Assembly: GCA_009911505.1 (NCBI GenBank)
Contig: QXXL01000125.1
Span: forward strand, 1-45,465
Source: Lachnospiraceae bacterium
GTDB lineage: Bacteria; Bacillota; Clostridia; Lachnospirales; Lachnospiraceae
DNA length: 45,465 bases
Direction: 5' to 3'
Of this stretch, positions 18,339 through 27,523 are shown one piece after another. The notes under the pieces are model-generated. The model had not been told where the DNA came from and did no database searches. It saw nothing but the letters and a program-made list of their open reading frames with translations. How positions within the stretch are numbered: the first letter of the stretch is position 1; the number at the start of each line of letters is the position of its first letter. Position numbers and translations under genes: made by a program.

Positions 18339-18968
18339 TTAAAACCCAAACAAAAGGCCCGCCATCCCAAACTCATTAAATGCAAAAAACCGAAACAAAA
18401 AAATCCCGGCCACAAACAAAGGCGCTTCATACCTAAAGCCATCCTGACCTTCATCCCCACGCTTCACTACACTTGAATACAACAAAAAAACCAAATACCC
18501 GCATACCGCTCCAAGCGTATTTAATATTATATCATCCACATCCGTCGCCCTAAAATTCAAAAGCTGGCTGCATTCCACCAATACCGACAGCAAAAACCCT
18601 GAAGCAGCCACATGCCAAAGCTTCCTAAACTGCTGCCACAGAAATGGCAGTAAAAACCCAAGCGGCATAAAAAGTACGATATTTAGCACATATCCTGTAA
18701 GATCAAAATTAGGATCAGAAAACGGTACTAGGTTAATCTGCCCTGGATTTAACTCCACCCCCAGCCGGACTGCATCAAATATGGTCCCCGCTCCAGTAAA
18801 ATGAAACACCCCAAACAAATAAACTGCAAAAATAAGCAAATATACCGCTTTAAAACGTCTCCAGTCCATTCTCTTCCTGCGGTACAGCGCATAAAACACC
18901 CCTGTCAAAACAGCCGCCGGAAACAAAATCGTTATTAATTCATACCCATACATAATGTAAGTCTCCAT
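18339..18968 (-). CDS. VanZ-family membrane protein
   Basis: This 209-aa protein has about five membrane segments. Its VanZ-type signature is visible as INLVPFSDP, then LNIVLFMPLGFLLPFLW and the VECSQLLNFRATDVDDIILN region. VanZ of the teicoplanin-resistance cluster belongs to this family, but most members are housekeeping membrane proteins of unknown role. The ATG at 18968 was chosen because it lies 6 nt after GGAGG; the ATG two codons earlier abuts that site. It stands alone. Nothing around it suggests glycopeptide resistance. Confidence 0.88.
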   Translation of the reverse strand: METYIMYGYELITILFPAAVLTGVFYALYRRKRMDWRRFKAVYLLIFAVYLFGVFHFTGAGTIFDAVRLGVELNPGQINLVPFSDPNFDLTGYVLNIVLFMPLGFLLPFLWQQFRKLWHVAASGFLLSVLVECSQLLNFRATDVDDIILNTLGAVCGYLVFLLYSSVVKRGDEGQDGFRYEAPLFVAGIFLFRFFAFNEFGMAGLLFGF

Positions 18969-19279
18969 AATCATCCTCCCATAACATGTTATAATATTTT
19001 TTCACCAATAGTATAACAGAAAAAGCCATATACATCTTTTAAGAACAATTGAGCATTTCTTTCCAACCCTTTAATATTTTATTAAGTTACCTCCTGCCCT
19101 TAAAAACAACACCTTGTTAAACGTAAGCCAGCCAAAACCTTAGTCAGGCAGTGGGCAGGGTATGGGGCTTAGAGACTCTTAAGTATCCCGCCACATCCTC
19201 TCAAAAAAGTTGAATTACACAATAAAACCTGCTAATATAATACCAAACCCAAATAACAACCTTGAAAGGAGCTGTTTTT
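18969..19279. other. Intergenic region between divergent VanZ and nfeD genes
   Basis: About 310 bases without a gene. It holds the partial repeat copy B (19123-19168) and a weak SigA-like promoter for the plus-strand operon. The candidate -35 TTGAAT is at 19210-19215 and a TAATATAAT -10 region at 19233-19241. The 19016-19120 part shows nothing recognisable. Confidence 0.5.
19123..19168 (+). repeat. Dispersed intergenic repeat, partial copy B
   Basis: GTAAGCCAGCCAAAACCT, then AGTCAGGCAGTGGGCAGGG, match the left half of the repeat family. The right arm of the stem and the downstream modules are missing, so this is a truncated copy. Confidence 0.75.
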
Positions 19280-19735
19280 ATGGAAGTGCTCATCTGGCTT
19301 GGGGTAATGATCCTGCTGCTCATTATAGAAGCAGTCACCGTCGGCCTTACAACCATTTGGTTTGCCGCCGGAGCGCTTGCCGCAATACTTGCCAGTATGC
19401 TTGGCATCGGCATAACCGGGCAAATCATCCTATTTTCCGGCGTATCCTTACTCCTATTGATTTTTACCCGCCCTATTGCCGTACGCTACATTACCCCTCA
19501 CCATATACGCACCAATTACGAGGATGCCGTTGGTAAAACGGTTAAAATTACCAAACGTGTCCATAATATAAACGGAACGGGAACCGCCCTTTTAAACGGG
19601 CAGGAATGGACGGCGCGCACAAAAGACGACCGCATCACCCTTGAAGAAGGGGCGCTCGCAAAAGTCGCCGCCGTAGAAGGCGTTAAGCTCATTTTAATAC
19701 CCTCAGGCGATCCCGCACTGCAAAAACAGGAGTAA
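19280..19735 (+). CDS. NfeD-like membrane protein
   Basis: The 151-aa protein has an N-terminal hydrophobic region with about two to three spans (4-20, 22-45, 50-68) and a soluble C-terminal OB-like beta domain (VGKTVKITKRV..., GQEWTARTKD, LEEGALAKVAAVEGVKLIL). This is the layout of short NfeD proteins, which are usually partners of SPFH/stomatin proteins in membrane microdomains; no SPFH gene is present here. The ATG at 19280 follows AAAGGAGC by 8 nt. It is first in a tight plus-strand operon, 5 nt before the lipase gene. Confidence 0.85.
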   Translation: MEVLIWLGVMILLLIIEAVTVGLTTIWFAAGALAAILASMLGIGITGQIILFSGVSLLLLIFTRPIAVRYITPHHIRTNYEDAVGKTVKITKRVHNINGTGTALLNGQEWTARTKDDRITLEEGALAKVAAVEGVKLILIPSGDPALQKQE

Positions 19736-19740
19736 AGCTT

Positions 19741-20595
19741 ATGAAACTTGGAATTGTAATGGAAGGAGGCGCCAGCAGGACTATATTTTCCTGCGGCGTA
19801 ACCGATTGTTTTTTGGAAGAAGGGTTAATGCCTGACTACTTTGTCGGCGTATCAGCCGGAATCGCTTATGGCGTTTCCTACCTCTCGAGACAGAAAGGGC
19901 GCAATTGGCAGCTGACAGAAACCTATATGCCGGACAAACGCTATATGGGGCCTAAATACCTGTTTGACCGAAATATGAAATCGTTCTACAACATCCCCTT
20001 TGTATTTGGGGAAATCCCAAATAAACTGCTGCCATTTGACTACGAGGCATTTAAGGCGTTTAACGGGGAAGCAGAGGCCGTCGTAACCAATATCCGTTCC
20101 GGGCAGGCCGAATACCTTCCCGTACCGCGGGACGACAAAGATTTCAGCCTCATTGTTGCAAGCTGTTCCCTGCCCATTTTATTCCAGCCAGTAAAAATTG
20201 GCAGGCATTATTACCTCGACGGGGGCGTTTCAGATTCCATCCCCTTCCGGCGCGCATTTGAAAAAGGCTGCGATAAGGTTATCGTCATCTTAACGCGCCA
20301 GAGGGACTATGTCAAAAAGCAGGAATCCTCCATCCATCTGGCATCCCGGCTTTATCACCGGTATCCGAAGCTCATAGAAAGCTTAAAAAACCGCCCCCAG
20401 GCGTATAACGACTGCATGCAGGAGCTGCGCCGTGCCGAAAGGGATGGGAAGGCCTTTGTCATAGCCCCAAAAGACACCCATGGAATCAGCCGGATCGAAT
20501 CCTCCCCGGCAAAGCTATCTGCACTTTATGAAGAAGGCTATTATCAGGCAAAGGAGGATATGCATGCCCTGCGCCTTTATTTACAAAAGCAGTAA
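19741..20595 (+). CDS. Patatin-like phospholipase
   Basis: This 284-aa protein is a patatin-family Ser/Asp-dyad lipid hydrolase. The glycine-rich oxyanion segment EGGASRT lies at 8-14, the nucleophile elbow GVSAG at 36-40 (Ser38), and the catalytic DGG at 160-162 (Asp160). The central part, with VPRDDKDFSLIVASCSLP, is typical of the bacterial YjjU/RssA-like group. There is no signal peptide, so it should act on membrane lipids from the cytoplasmic side. It lies between nfeD and a sugar transporter gene. Confidence 0.9.
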   Translation: MKLGIVMEGGASRTIFSCGVTDCFLEEGLMPDYFVGVSAGIAYGVSYLSRQKGRNWQLTETYMPDKRYMGPKYLFDRNMKSFYNIPFVFGEIPNKLLPFDYEAFKAFNGEAEAVVTNIRSGQAEYLPVPRDDKDFSLIVASCSLPILFQPVKIGRHYYLDGGVSDSIPFRRAFEKGCDKVIVILTRQRDYVKKQESSIHLASRLYHRYPKLIESLKNRPQAYNDCMQELRRAERDGKAFVIAPKDTHGISRIESSPAKLSALYEEGYYQAKEDMHALRLYLQKQ

Positions 20596-20608
20596 CAGGA
20601 GAACCCCT

Positions 20609-22075
20609 ATGGAACACGAACGGTACAACAATGCAGCCTTCTGGCAAATTGGATTTTTTTCCTTAAACAATGCAGCGACCAATTTATATCTGGCAATGAT
20701 GGGCTACGTTTCTTATTACGCCAACTCCATTGCCGGATTTGGCGTCGTATTGATTTCCGCCCTCTTAACTGCGCTTAATATATTTGATGCCGTAACCGAT
20801 CCCGCCGTAGGCTTTCTATTAGACAAGACAAAAGGCCGTTTCGGAAAATTCCGGCCCTTTATGCTTTGCGGCAACCTGATTATGGCGGTAAGCGCCATAT
20901 TATTGTACTTTACCACCCACCATGTTTCGCGCTTTCTGCGGATGCCTTATTTTATCCTGGTTTACGGGCTTTTTATTATTGGCTATACGTTTCAGACGGT
21001 GGTCGCCAAATCTGGGCAGTCGATTTTAACAGACAACCCGAAGCAGCGCCCCATTTCCACGTATTTTGACTCTTTGTATGTTATGGCGTCATACGGCGGG
21101 ACGGCGGTTTTTGTCGGCAATTACCTCGTACCGAAATACGGCGGGTTTACAAATGCAGCTTTATTTCGGGAATATGTGTTTTGGGTGGTGGCGCTTGCCC
21201 TTTTGTGCACCCTGCTTGCTATGGCGGGAATCGCTTCAAAGGACACTCCAGGACAGCTTCCGGCGCAGGCGGCGCACCAGAATATACGCGTTAGGGATTA
21301 CTTGGAAATCCTCCGCCACAACAAGCCGATCCGTATGCTGATTATTGCTGCGTGCACAGACAAATTCGCGGCTACGGTATATGGGCATACCACCGTTATC
21401 GTCATGTTGTACGGCATTTTGATGGACAACTACGGCATTTCCGGCTTAATCGGCGTCGTAACCGCCATTCCGACCCTGTTTGTCGTCCACGCCGGAATCC
21501 GTGTCGCACAGAAAATGGGGCAAAAAAAATCCCTTGTAATCTTTACTGCCCTGGGCATTTTTTTCCAGGCCGTAATGGCTCTTGTGCTTATGCATAAGCA
21601 CATTAACACCATAAGCTTTTCGCCCGGAAAAATCAATGGGATCACGCTCTGGTTTGTCGGTGTTTACATACTGCTAAACGGCTGTAAATCCATTACCAAT
21701 AATATGGTTATCCCAATGATTGCGGACTGCTCCGACTACGAGCGCTGCCGCAGCGGCAAATTTGTGCCAGGGCTGATGGGCGCGCTGTTTTCGTTTGTAG
21801 ATAAAGTGTTTGCCGCCCTTGGGACAGGCTTTGTGGGCATTGTTATGTTTATCATTGGATACAACCGCAGGCTGCCGCAGATAGGGGATGAGGTTACGCC
21901 TTTGCTGAAATGGGCGGCGCTGTTTTTATACTGTGGCATACCGATCATCGGCTGGGTGTGTTCTCTGGTGTCGATGCGGTACTATACGTTAGATCAAAAA
22001 ACCATGTCCGAGATTTCACAAAAGCTTCACGAAGGACATGCGGGGCGCAGAAAGCGCAGACGGCTGAAAAGGTAA
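20609..22075 (+). CDS. GPH-family (MelB-like) sugar:cation symporter
   Basis: The 488-aa polytopic protein has about 12 membrane segments. It carries the glycoside-pentoside-hexuronide signature after span 2, DAVTDPAVGFLLDKTKGRFG, followed by KFRPFMLCG. GPH transporters import glycosides or hexuronides with Na+ or H+. The frame is open from 20480, but the ATG at 20609 follows AGGAGA by 8 nt and gives a normal N-terminus (ERYNNAAFWQIGFFSLNNAA). No glycosidase is encoded beside it, so the substrate is unknown. The C-terminal tail is unusually basic (RRKRRRLKR). Confidence 0.88.
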   Translation: MEHERYNNAAFWQIGFFSLNNAATNLYLAMMGYVSYYANSIAGFGVVLISALLTALNIFDAVTDPAVGFLLDKTKGRFGKFRPFMLCGNLIMAVSAILLYFTTHHVSRFLRMPYFILVYGLFIIGYTFQTVVAKSGQSILTDNPKQRPISTYFDSLYVMASYGGTAVFVGNYLVPKYGGFTNAALFREYVFWVVALALLCTLLAMAGIASKDTPGQLPAQAAHQNIRVRDYLEILRHNKPIRMLIIAACTDKFAATVYGHTTVIVMLYGILMDNYGISGLIGVVTAIPTLFVVHAGIRVAQKMGQKKSLVIFTALGIFFQAVMALVLMHKHINTISFSPGKINGITLWFVGVYILLNGCKSITNNMVIPMIADCSDYERCRSGKFVPGLMGALFSFVDKVFAALGTGFVGIVMFIIGYNRRLPQIGDEVTPLLKWAALFLYCGIPIIGWVCSLVSMRYYTLDQKTMSEISQKLHEGHAGRRKRRRLKR

Positions 22076-22100
22076 GACAAAAAAGAAAGCGGTGACGAAA

Positions 22101-23198
22101 ATGGGAACAAAAAAAACGCCTATTTGTTATGAAATCATGCATGGTGAAAAAACAGTCGCAGAAATAAACTCCAATGGAGCCGCTGTGATCCAAGACGAAC
22201 AATTTTTACCGTATGATCTGTATCTGGAAGAAGAGCACGATTTCGATATCCAACTGAACAATATTGTAAATTTCTATCACTGGTGCGCTTCACGCGTATT
22301 GTCTCTTGACCGAAAATATGCAAAGGAGATCTTAAATAGTATCGGCATGGCACAGGCCATGACTGACAGGGATCGCTCCAAAATTTCTTTATCATACCAC
22401 TGTGTATCTCTAACGGATCTCTATTGGGTAAGGGAGCGGGGAGAAAACGTTTCTTTTGAAAAGCTAAACCTTTATGACAATTCGTTAAATGAAGCCGTTG
22501 TAGAGCTGTCGCTTAGGGGCAAGCCGATGACTGTTACAAACGAAGAACTCGCGCCGGATCTATCTACAAAAGGCTGTTTTCCAAAAGCCTGGATCAGGAT
22601 GGGAAAAGAATTTATTTTATTAAAGGACGGCGGGGATGACGCCGTAAAAAGGGAGCTGGTTGCAAGTAAGCTATGCCAATGCTTCGATTTTAAACAGGTG
22701 GCATATGAAGAATACATCTATGACGGGCAAATAGTATCCAAAAGCCGCATGATAACCTCAAAACAATATTCGATCGTTTCCAAAATGGCGTTTGAAATTT
22801 ACGCGGCAAATCACAACCTGGACGTATTAGAGGAGTGCATAAGGCTGGATAAAGAAACGTACTACGGCATGAATATTCTGGACTACCTAGTCGGCAATAC
22901 GGACCGGCATCCGGAAAACTGGGGCTTTTGGGTAGATAACCAGACAAACGAGTACCTTTCCCTGTACCCCATTATGGATTTCAACCAAAGCTTTGGCAGC
23001 TACGATACCTTAGACGGGGCAAACTGCCAGACTGTTTATCCTCAGAAGATGACGCAGCGCGAAGCGGCAATCGAAGCAACCCGGCAGATCGGGCTGCACC
23101 AAATCACAGAAATTGACGGGCTTTGGTTTGGAAACGAAACAGCATGGAAGGAAATGTTTTTTAAACGGCTAAATGAGCTGAAAAAATACTGCAGGTGA
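22101..23198 (+). CDS. Solitary HipA-like protein kinase
   Basis: The 365-aa protein has a HipA C-terminal kinase core. FILLKDGG contains the probable ATP-binding Lys175. LDYLVGNTDRHPENWGF (261-277) carries the catalytic Asp268 and Asn273. PIMDFNQSF contains the Mg-binding Asp293. The N-terminal 150 residues do not resemble the usual HipA N1 domain. HipA toxins are Ser/Thr kinases normally encoded after a small HipB antitoxin, and none is visible here. The ATG at 22101 has GGTGA 5 nt upstream; a GTG at 22092 is an alternative. Spacing of 25 nt after the transporter suggests co-transcription. Confidence 0.75.
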   Translation: MGTKKTPICYEIMHGEKTVAEINSNGAAVIQDEQFLPYDLYLEEEHDFDIQLNNIVNFYHWCASRVLSLDRKYAKEILNSIGMAQAMTDRDRSKISLSYHCVSLTDLYWVRERGENVSFEKLNLYDNSLNEAVVELSLRGKPMTVTNEELAPDLSTKGCFPKAWIRMGKEFILLKDGGDDAVKRELVASKLCQCFDFKQVAYEEYIYDGQIVSKSRMITSKQYSIVSKMAFEIYAANHNLDVLEECIRLDKETYYGMNILDYLVGNTDRHPENWGFWVDNQTNEYLSLYPIMDFNQSFGSYDTLDGANCQTVYPQKMTQREAAIEATRQIGLHQITEIDGLWFGNETAWKEMFFKRLNELKKYCR

Positions 23199-23277
23199 CT
23201 GGGCATCCGCCGCCTGCAGCAATGGCGCATTGCGCCCGCTTCCTTTTCTAATTCTGGCTCCTACGCCACACCGCTAT

Positions 23278-24270
23278 TTACCGTTTCTTTGGTCTCCATC
23301 CACGTTCCTTGAACACTTCTGCCGACAGCCCGCTATGGTAACACCGATTCCCAAGCTCCTTCAACACCTTAAAAACCGCTTCTTCCTTCTCTTCCTTTGT
23401 GTGCTCCTCTTCCAAAAACTGTGCCGCCCGTTCAAACAGCCTGCTGTATTCATCCTGTGCCTTTTCAAACAAATCAAAAAAGCTCTCCGTCGAGACAATT
23501 TCTTCATCCCACGGATTCCTCCACGGAACATGCCGCGTGTTGCATGGATCTTTATGAAACAACAAATGATCATTCGCCACCAGCGGCGACAGCAGCGGAT
23601 ACCCTGGTATTACAGACTCTATCCGCCGTATCAGCAGCTTTTTATGCCCGGTCGGGTCATACAATAGCCTTGTACCTACCTGCATCCCATGGATCGCCTG
23701 TACAATCCGCTTCCTCGTAGGACCCACGCCCGGATATGTCTGTGTAAAGGCATAATTTAACAGCGAAGACACCACCGTCCTTTGTTCCCTGGTAATATGG
23801 ATTGTTTCGTTCTGTTTAAATTCGCTGGGGCGCCGTCTCTGGTAAAACCACAAAAGCACCGTATCCAAATCAGTTTCCAGGCGGATATGGCGTCCAATAT
23901 AGCCCTTCTGCGGCCTTTTGACATCCGTCATAGCATAGACATACGGGTGGCAGGCAGTATCAAGCAGATAATGGCCAATAAACCCCATTATATACGCCCT
24001 GGCAATTTCCTTTTCCTTGTTTTGAATAAAAATTTGTGGGCTTTCCAGTAAATAACGCAGAAAACGGTGGGTGTCAGCGGTATGCGCAACAGAACCCGGA
24101 TTTTTGTCTGATAAAATCAACGATAATATATCATAAAAAAAGATATCCGGCCCCTGTAAGCCAAGGGAAAAAACCTTATGGTACTTTTGTATATTCTGTT
24201 TTAAACCGGATGTATGCAAATGCTGGTATGTCTGCTGCCCAAACAAATAATGCGTGGTAAAGCCGGGCAT
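23278..24270 (-). CDS. Zinc-dependent phospholipase C-like protein
   Basis: The 330-aa protein matches the zinc-dependent phospholipase C / S1-P1 nuclease-like family found in many Clostridia. It begins MPGFTTHYLFG and has LGLQGPDIFFYD (about 52-63). It also has an AHTADTH histidine cluster (about 82-88) and MGFIGHYLLDTACHPYVYAM (about 114-133). The His/Asp residues fit metal sites. No signal peptide is visible, so it may be intracellular, and phospholipase activity is unproven for this subgroup. The ATG follows AAAAGGAGG. It lies 21 nt downstream of leuA and is probably carried on that transcript. Confidence 0.82.
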   Translation of the reverse strand: MPGFTTHYLFGQQTYQHLHTSGLKQNIQKYHKVFSLGLQGPDIFFYDILSLILSDKNPGSVAHTADTHRFLRYLLESPQIFIQNKEKEIARAYIMGFIGHYLLDTACHPYVYAMTDVKRPQKGYIGRHIRLETDLDTVLLWFYQRRRPSEFKQNETIHITREQRTVVSSLLNYAFTQTYPGVGPTRKRIVQAIHGMQVGTRLLYDPTGHKKLLIRRIESVIPGYPLLSPLVANDHLLFHKDPCNTRHVPWRNPWDEEIVSTESFFDLFEKAQDEYSRLFERAAQFLEEEHTKEEKEEAVFKVLKELGNRCYHSGLSAEVFKERGWRPKKR

Positions 24271-24291
24271 ATAAAAGCCTCCTTTTCATGA

Positions 24292-25986
24292 TTACTGTGT
24301 TTGTTTCTGTTTCAATGCCCTATCCAAACTCTTTATGCCCGCCCGGTTAATGGCTGCAGTGAGCGCATGGATGGAAGCTTTGATAATATCCTCATCCGTC
24401 CCGACACCCCAGATCAATTTATCATGCGCCGTAATCCCCACATAAGCCAGCGCTTTTGAGGAAGACCCGCGGGAAAGGGCATGCTCCGTATACTCTGTCA
24501 ATTCATAAGTGATATTAAAATACTTCTTAATTGCAATGCTGACCGCATCCAGGCGCCCATTTCCGTTTGCCGTAACGACCTCTGTCCCATCCTGTGTTTG
24601 AATAGAAACAGAAGCCTCCATACCGTTATGCTGCCTAAAATGGCATTCTGATATCTGGAAACTGCTAGAAACATCGTGATATGTCTCTTTGAATATATTA
24701 TAAATCCGATCCGCTGTCAACTCGCTGTGTTCCTTATCCGACACATCCTTCACCAGATAACCGAATTCTTCTTTCATACGGTCTGGAAGCATTATGCCAT
24801 ACGCCTGTTTTAAAACATAACTTACCCCACCCTTGCCAGACTGGCTGTTAATCCGTATTACATCCGAATCATACGTGCGCCCCAAATCCTTGGGATCAAT
24901 TGGCAGGTAAGGCACCGTCCAGTGCGGATCTTTTCCTGAAGCGTGGCATGCCATCCCTTTAGAAATCGCATCCTGGTGAGAACCGGAAAAAGCCGTAAAC
25001 ACCAAATCCCCGGCATAGGGCTGGCGCATAGAAACCTCCATGTTTGTCAGCTCTTCATATGTTTTACGGATCCGCCCCATATCGTGGAAATTAAGCCCCG
25101 GATCAACCCCCAGGGAATACATATTCATACACAAGGTAACAATATCAACATTCCCTGTACGTTCCCCATTGCCAAACAGCGTCCCCTCAATCCGGTCCGC
25201 CCCAGCTAAAAGCCCCAGCTCTGCATCACTAATACCGCTGCCCCTGTCATTGTGCGGGTGCAGGGAAATCAACACATTCTCACGGTAGTTCAAGTTTTTA
25301 TCAAAATATTCAATCTGGCTGGCAAATACATGCGGCATCGAATACTGTACGGTAGAAGGCAGATTAATAATAGCCTTACGCTCCGGTGTAGGCTTCCAGA
25401 CGTCAAGCACAGCATTGCAGACCTCAAGTGCATAATCCATTTCTGTCCCTGTAAAGCTTTCTGGCGAATACTCAAATGAAATATTCCCCCTTTCATTTTT
25501 TGATAAATCGTAAACCAGCTTCGCACCATCAATAGCAATCTGTTTAATTTCTTCCTTTGACTTTTTAAAAACCTGTTCGCGCTGTGCAACAGAAGTAGAA
25601 TTATACACATGCACAATCACATTCGGCGCGCCGTCAATTGCTTCAAATGTACGTTTGATAATGTGCTCCCTTGCCTGTGTTAATACCTGCACCGTCACAT
25701 CATCCGGAATCATATCCCGTTCAATAATCGTACGCAAAAACTGGTATTCCGTTTCAGACGCAGCCGGAAAACCAACCTCAATATGCTTAAAGCCGATATC
25801 CACTAACATCTGGTAAAATTTGACCTTTTCCTCCAAATTCATCGGCTCAATCAAAGCCTGGTTGCCGTCGCGCAAATCGACGCTGCACCAAATAGGCGCT
25901 TTAGAAACAGCGTCTTTTTTGACCCAGTCAAAACAGTCCTGCGGCGGCATAAAATACATTTTCCGGTATTTCTCAAATCCTTTCAT
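24292..25986 (-). CDS. leuA: 2-Isopropylmalate synthase
   Basis: LeuA condenses acetyl-CoA with 2-oxoisovalerate, the first committed step of leucine synthesis. The 564-aa protein belongs to the longer, yeast-like LeuA2 form. It has SVDLRDGNQALIEPM near residues 38-52, HPHNDRGSG for metal binding, and a C-terminal regulatory LeuA dimer domain with RGSSSKALAYVGI, where leucine feedback is expected. The ATG at 25986 was chosen because it follows GAGAGGATATTAC; an upstream frame to 26091 runs into the T-box terminator. No other leu genes are nearby. A T-box leader with a leucine specifier controls it. Confidence 0.95.
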   Translation of the reverse strand: MKGFEKYRKMYFMPPQDCFDWVKKDAVSKAPIWCSVDLRDGNQALIEPMNLEEKVKFYQMLVDIGFKHIEVGFPAASETEYQFLRTIIERDMIPDDVTVQVLTQAREHIIKRTFEAIDGAPNVIVHVYNSTSVAQREQVFKKSKEEIKQIAIDGAKLVYDLSKNERGNISFEYSPESFTGTEMDYALEVCNAVLDVWKPTPERKAIINLPSTVQYSMPHVFASQIEYFDKNLNYRENVLISLHPHNDRGSGISDAELGLLAGADRIEGTLFGNGERTGNVDIVTLCMNMYSLGVDPGLNFHDMGRIRKTYEELTNMEVSMRQPYAGDLVFTAFSGSHQDAISKGMACHASGKDPHWTVPYLPIDPKDLGRTYDSDVIRINSQSGKGGVSYVLKQAYGIMLPDRMKEEFGYLVKDVSDKEHSELTADRIYNIFKETYHDVSSSFQISECHFRQHNGMEASVSIQTQDGTEVVTANGNGRLDAVSIAIKKYFNITYELTEYTEHALSRGSSSKALAYVGITAHDKLIWGVGTDEDIIKASIHALTAAINRAGIKSLDRALKQKQTQ

Positions 25987-26069
25987 GTAATATCCTCTCT
26001 TTCCGAATTTTAAATTCAAACGCATCTGCATTCCATTTGGATTATCAGCCAGTAAAAACAATCTGCAAC

Positions 26070-26350
26070 AAAAAAAGCCCTCCGCCTCCACTTAGAGACG
26101 TAAGGCATCCTTACGCGGTACCACTCTAATTCATGATTACCCATGCACTCAGCCGGTACGGGACTTTACTCCTTATACCGCTCCCGGGTAACGGCGGGCC
26201 TCCGTCTGCAGCTACTCTTTCCACCCCTGGCAAAACATTTCACGCAGCGACTCCAAGGCGAGTTCCCCATCCTTCATCTGCTGTTTTACACCACCCAACA
26301 GCTCTCTTTAAAATGACAGAGACAGGTACTACTCCTTTTCTTTGTCTTTC
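26070..26350 (-). promoter_or_regulatory. T-box leader of leuA, specifier CTC (Leu)
   Basis: The minus strand has the T-box core AGAGTGGTACCGCG (26114-26127), followed by GC-rich stems and a U7 run (26070-26076). In stem I, GAA-CTC-GCCTTGGAG places the specifier CTC at 26260-26262, the same position where the proS leader has CCG. A leucine codon agrees with the leuA product. Confidence 0.93.
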
Positions 26351-26357
26351 CTGCCAT

Positions 26358-26386
26358 ATCATAACACATAAAACCCAGAAGGTAAA
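26358..26386 (-). promoter_or_regulatory. SigA promoter of the leuA T-box transcript
   Basis: -35 TTTACC (26381-26386), 17-bp spacer and -10 TATGAT (26358-26363) on the minus strand, immediately upstream of the T-box stem I. Confidence 0.7.
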
Positions 26387-26472
26387 GAGGGGATTTACAC
26401 CACTACAACAAAAAGTTTTGGCAAAATTCTGCCAACCGCCACATCTGCTGTATTTAACGCAAATATCCCAAC

Positions 26473-26547
26473 GCAGGCCAGCCAAAACCGCAGACAGGCA
26501 GGGGGTAGGGCTTGAGCCTGCCTGACGCCCCTTTGCCCCTGCCCCCT
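26473..26547 (+). repeat. Dispersed intergenic repeat, copy C
   Basis: GCAGGCCAGCCAAAACCGCAG is followed by a short stem CAGGCAGG/CCTGCCTG (26495-26502 and 26517-26524), then GACGCCCCTTTGCCCC. It matches the core of the family but lacks the distal modules. It lies between the leuA promoter and the end of the chemoreceptor-like gene. Confidence 0.8.
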
Positions 26548-26556
26548 TATAAAACC

Positions 26557-27507
26557 TCACACTTGATCTGGATTTGTATCCCGCAGCATCTCCGGAATCT
26601 GTGATAGCATATTGTCAATATCTTCAAACATAGCGCTTTTTGTCGTCCCAAGCTTGCTCGCACGTTCAATATGCTTTACCACCTCCTGGTACTGCAGTTT
26701 AATCTCATCAAAAAACAGGCAAATCTCCTGAAGCTCCTTCCTGGAATTTTCAATAACGTCTGAAATTTCCTCTTGCACCGATGCCGCCCCTTCAGCCGTT
26801 GTAATAATATTTTGGAACGAATCATCCGTACTCTTCACCGTTTCAATATTAGCCCCAAGCGCTTCCTTAGAATCCAAAATACTGCCATTTAACTGCTTTG
26901 TACCATGCTGGACGTCATGTATGCCCGTATCTACTTCATTTGCCAGCCCCTTAATCTCTTCTGCCAGCTCCCGTACCTTTGTTGCAACTACAGCAAACCC
27001 TTTTCCCTGCTCTCCTGCCCGGGACGCTTCAATAGACGCGTTAATGGCAAGGATATTGGTTTCGTCTGCAATAGACACAATTTTAACCATACACCGCTGG
27101 ATGCCGGAAACTGCCGCCTGAAGCTGCTCAAATGTCTGCTCCATTGTACTGTAGGATTTTTCTACATGTACAGAGGTTTCTTTCAACTCCTCTACCTTTC
27201 TTTTCGTCTCCGAAACCGTCTGCGTAATGCCCTCCCGCACTTGGGCAAATTGCCCGGCAGCGTCGTTAATATTGGAAAAAGAATCCCCAAACTCCTGAAG
27301 CTGCTCATGAAAATGATCTGCCTTTTTTAATACGCCGGAAAAAGAGCTGCCCACCATATTAAGCTCAAACAGGGATTCTACTTCTTTTCCAATCAAATCC
27401 TTCTTGTAATCATTTAAGCAGTCTGTCACATGCAGCACCGGATACAGGCTCTTTTCCGTATGTAATACTTCCCCCTGTTTCTTCCTGTTCTTTGCTGGAA
27501 ACAACAT
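26557..27507 (-). CDS. Soluble methyl-accepting chemotaxis-type protein
   Basis: The 316-aa protein has the MCP signalling domain with the conserved hairpin tip IADETNILAINASIEASRAG (about 146-165), followed by EQGKGFAVVATKVRELAEE. No membrane segment or signal peptide is present, so it is cytoplasmic. The first 60 residues are a short non-helical cap. It directly follows the FIST-domain gene by 16 nt, suggesting the FIST protein senses a ligand and this protein relays it. No chemotaxis or flagellar gene occurs in the window, so output through CheA or another partner is inference. Confidence 0.85.
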   Translation of the reverse strand: MLFPAKNRKKQGEVLHTEKSLYPVLHVTDCLNDYKKDLIGKEVESLFELNMVGSSFSGVLKKADHFHEQLQEFGDSFSNINDAAGQFAQVREGITQTVSETKRKVEELKETSVHVEKSYSTMEQTFEQLQAAVSGIQRCMVKIVSIADETNILAINASIEASRAGEQGKGFAVVATKVRELAEEIKGLANEVDTGIHDVQHGTKQLNGSILDSKEALGANIETVKSTDDSFQNIITTAEGAASVQEEISDVIENSRKELQEICLFFDEIKLQYQEVVKHIERASKLGTTKSAMFEDIDNMLSQIPEMLRDTNPDQV

Positions 27508-27523
27508 TTCTTATGTACCCCCT

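Noticed and set aside
18339..18968. VanZ gene as part of a glycopeptide-resistance cluster
   Set aside because: No vanA/vanH/vanX or VanRS genes are nearby; VanZ-family proteins are widespread without any resistance role.
20480..20608. N-terminal extension of the GPH transporter from the ATG at 20480
   Set aside because: It would overlap the lipase gene by more than 100 nt in another frame and lacks a ribosome site; the ATG at 20609 has one.
23224..23245. GGCGC-ATT-GCGCC stem followed by CTTCCTTTTCT as terminator of the plus-strand operon
   Set aside because: Only 5 bp with an interrupted T-tract; too weak to call, although its position after the HipA-like gene would be right.
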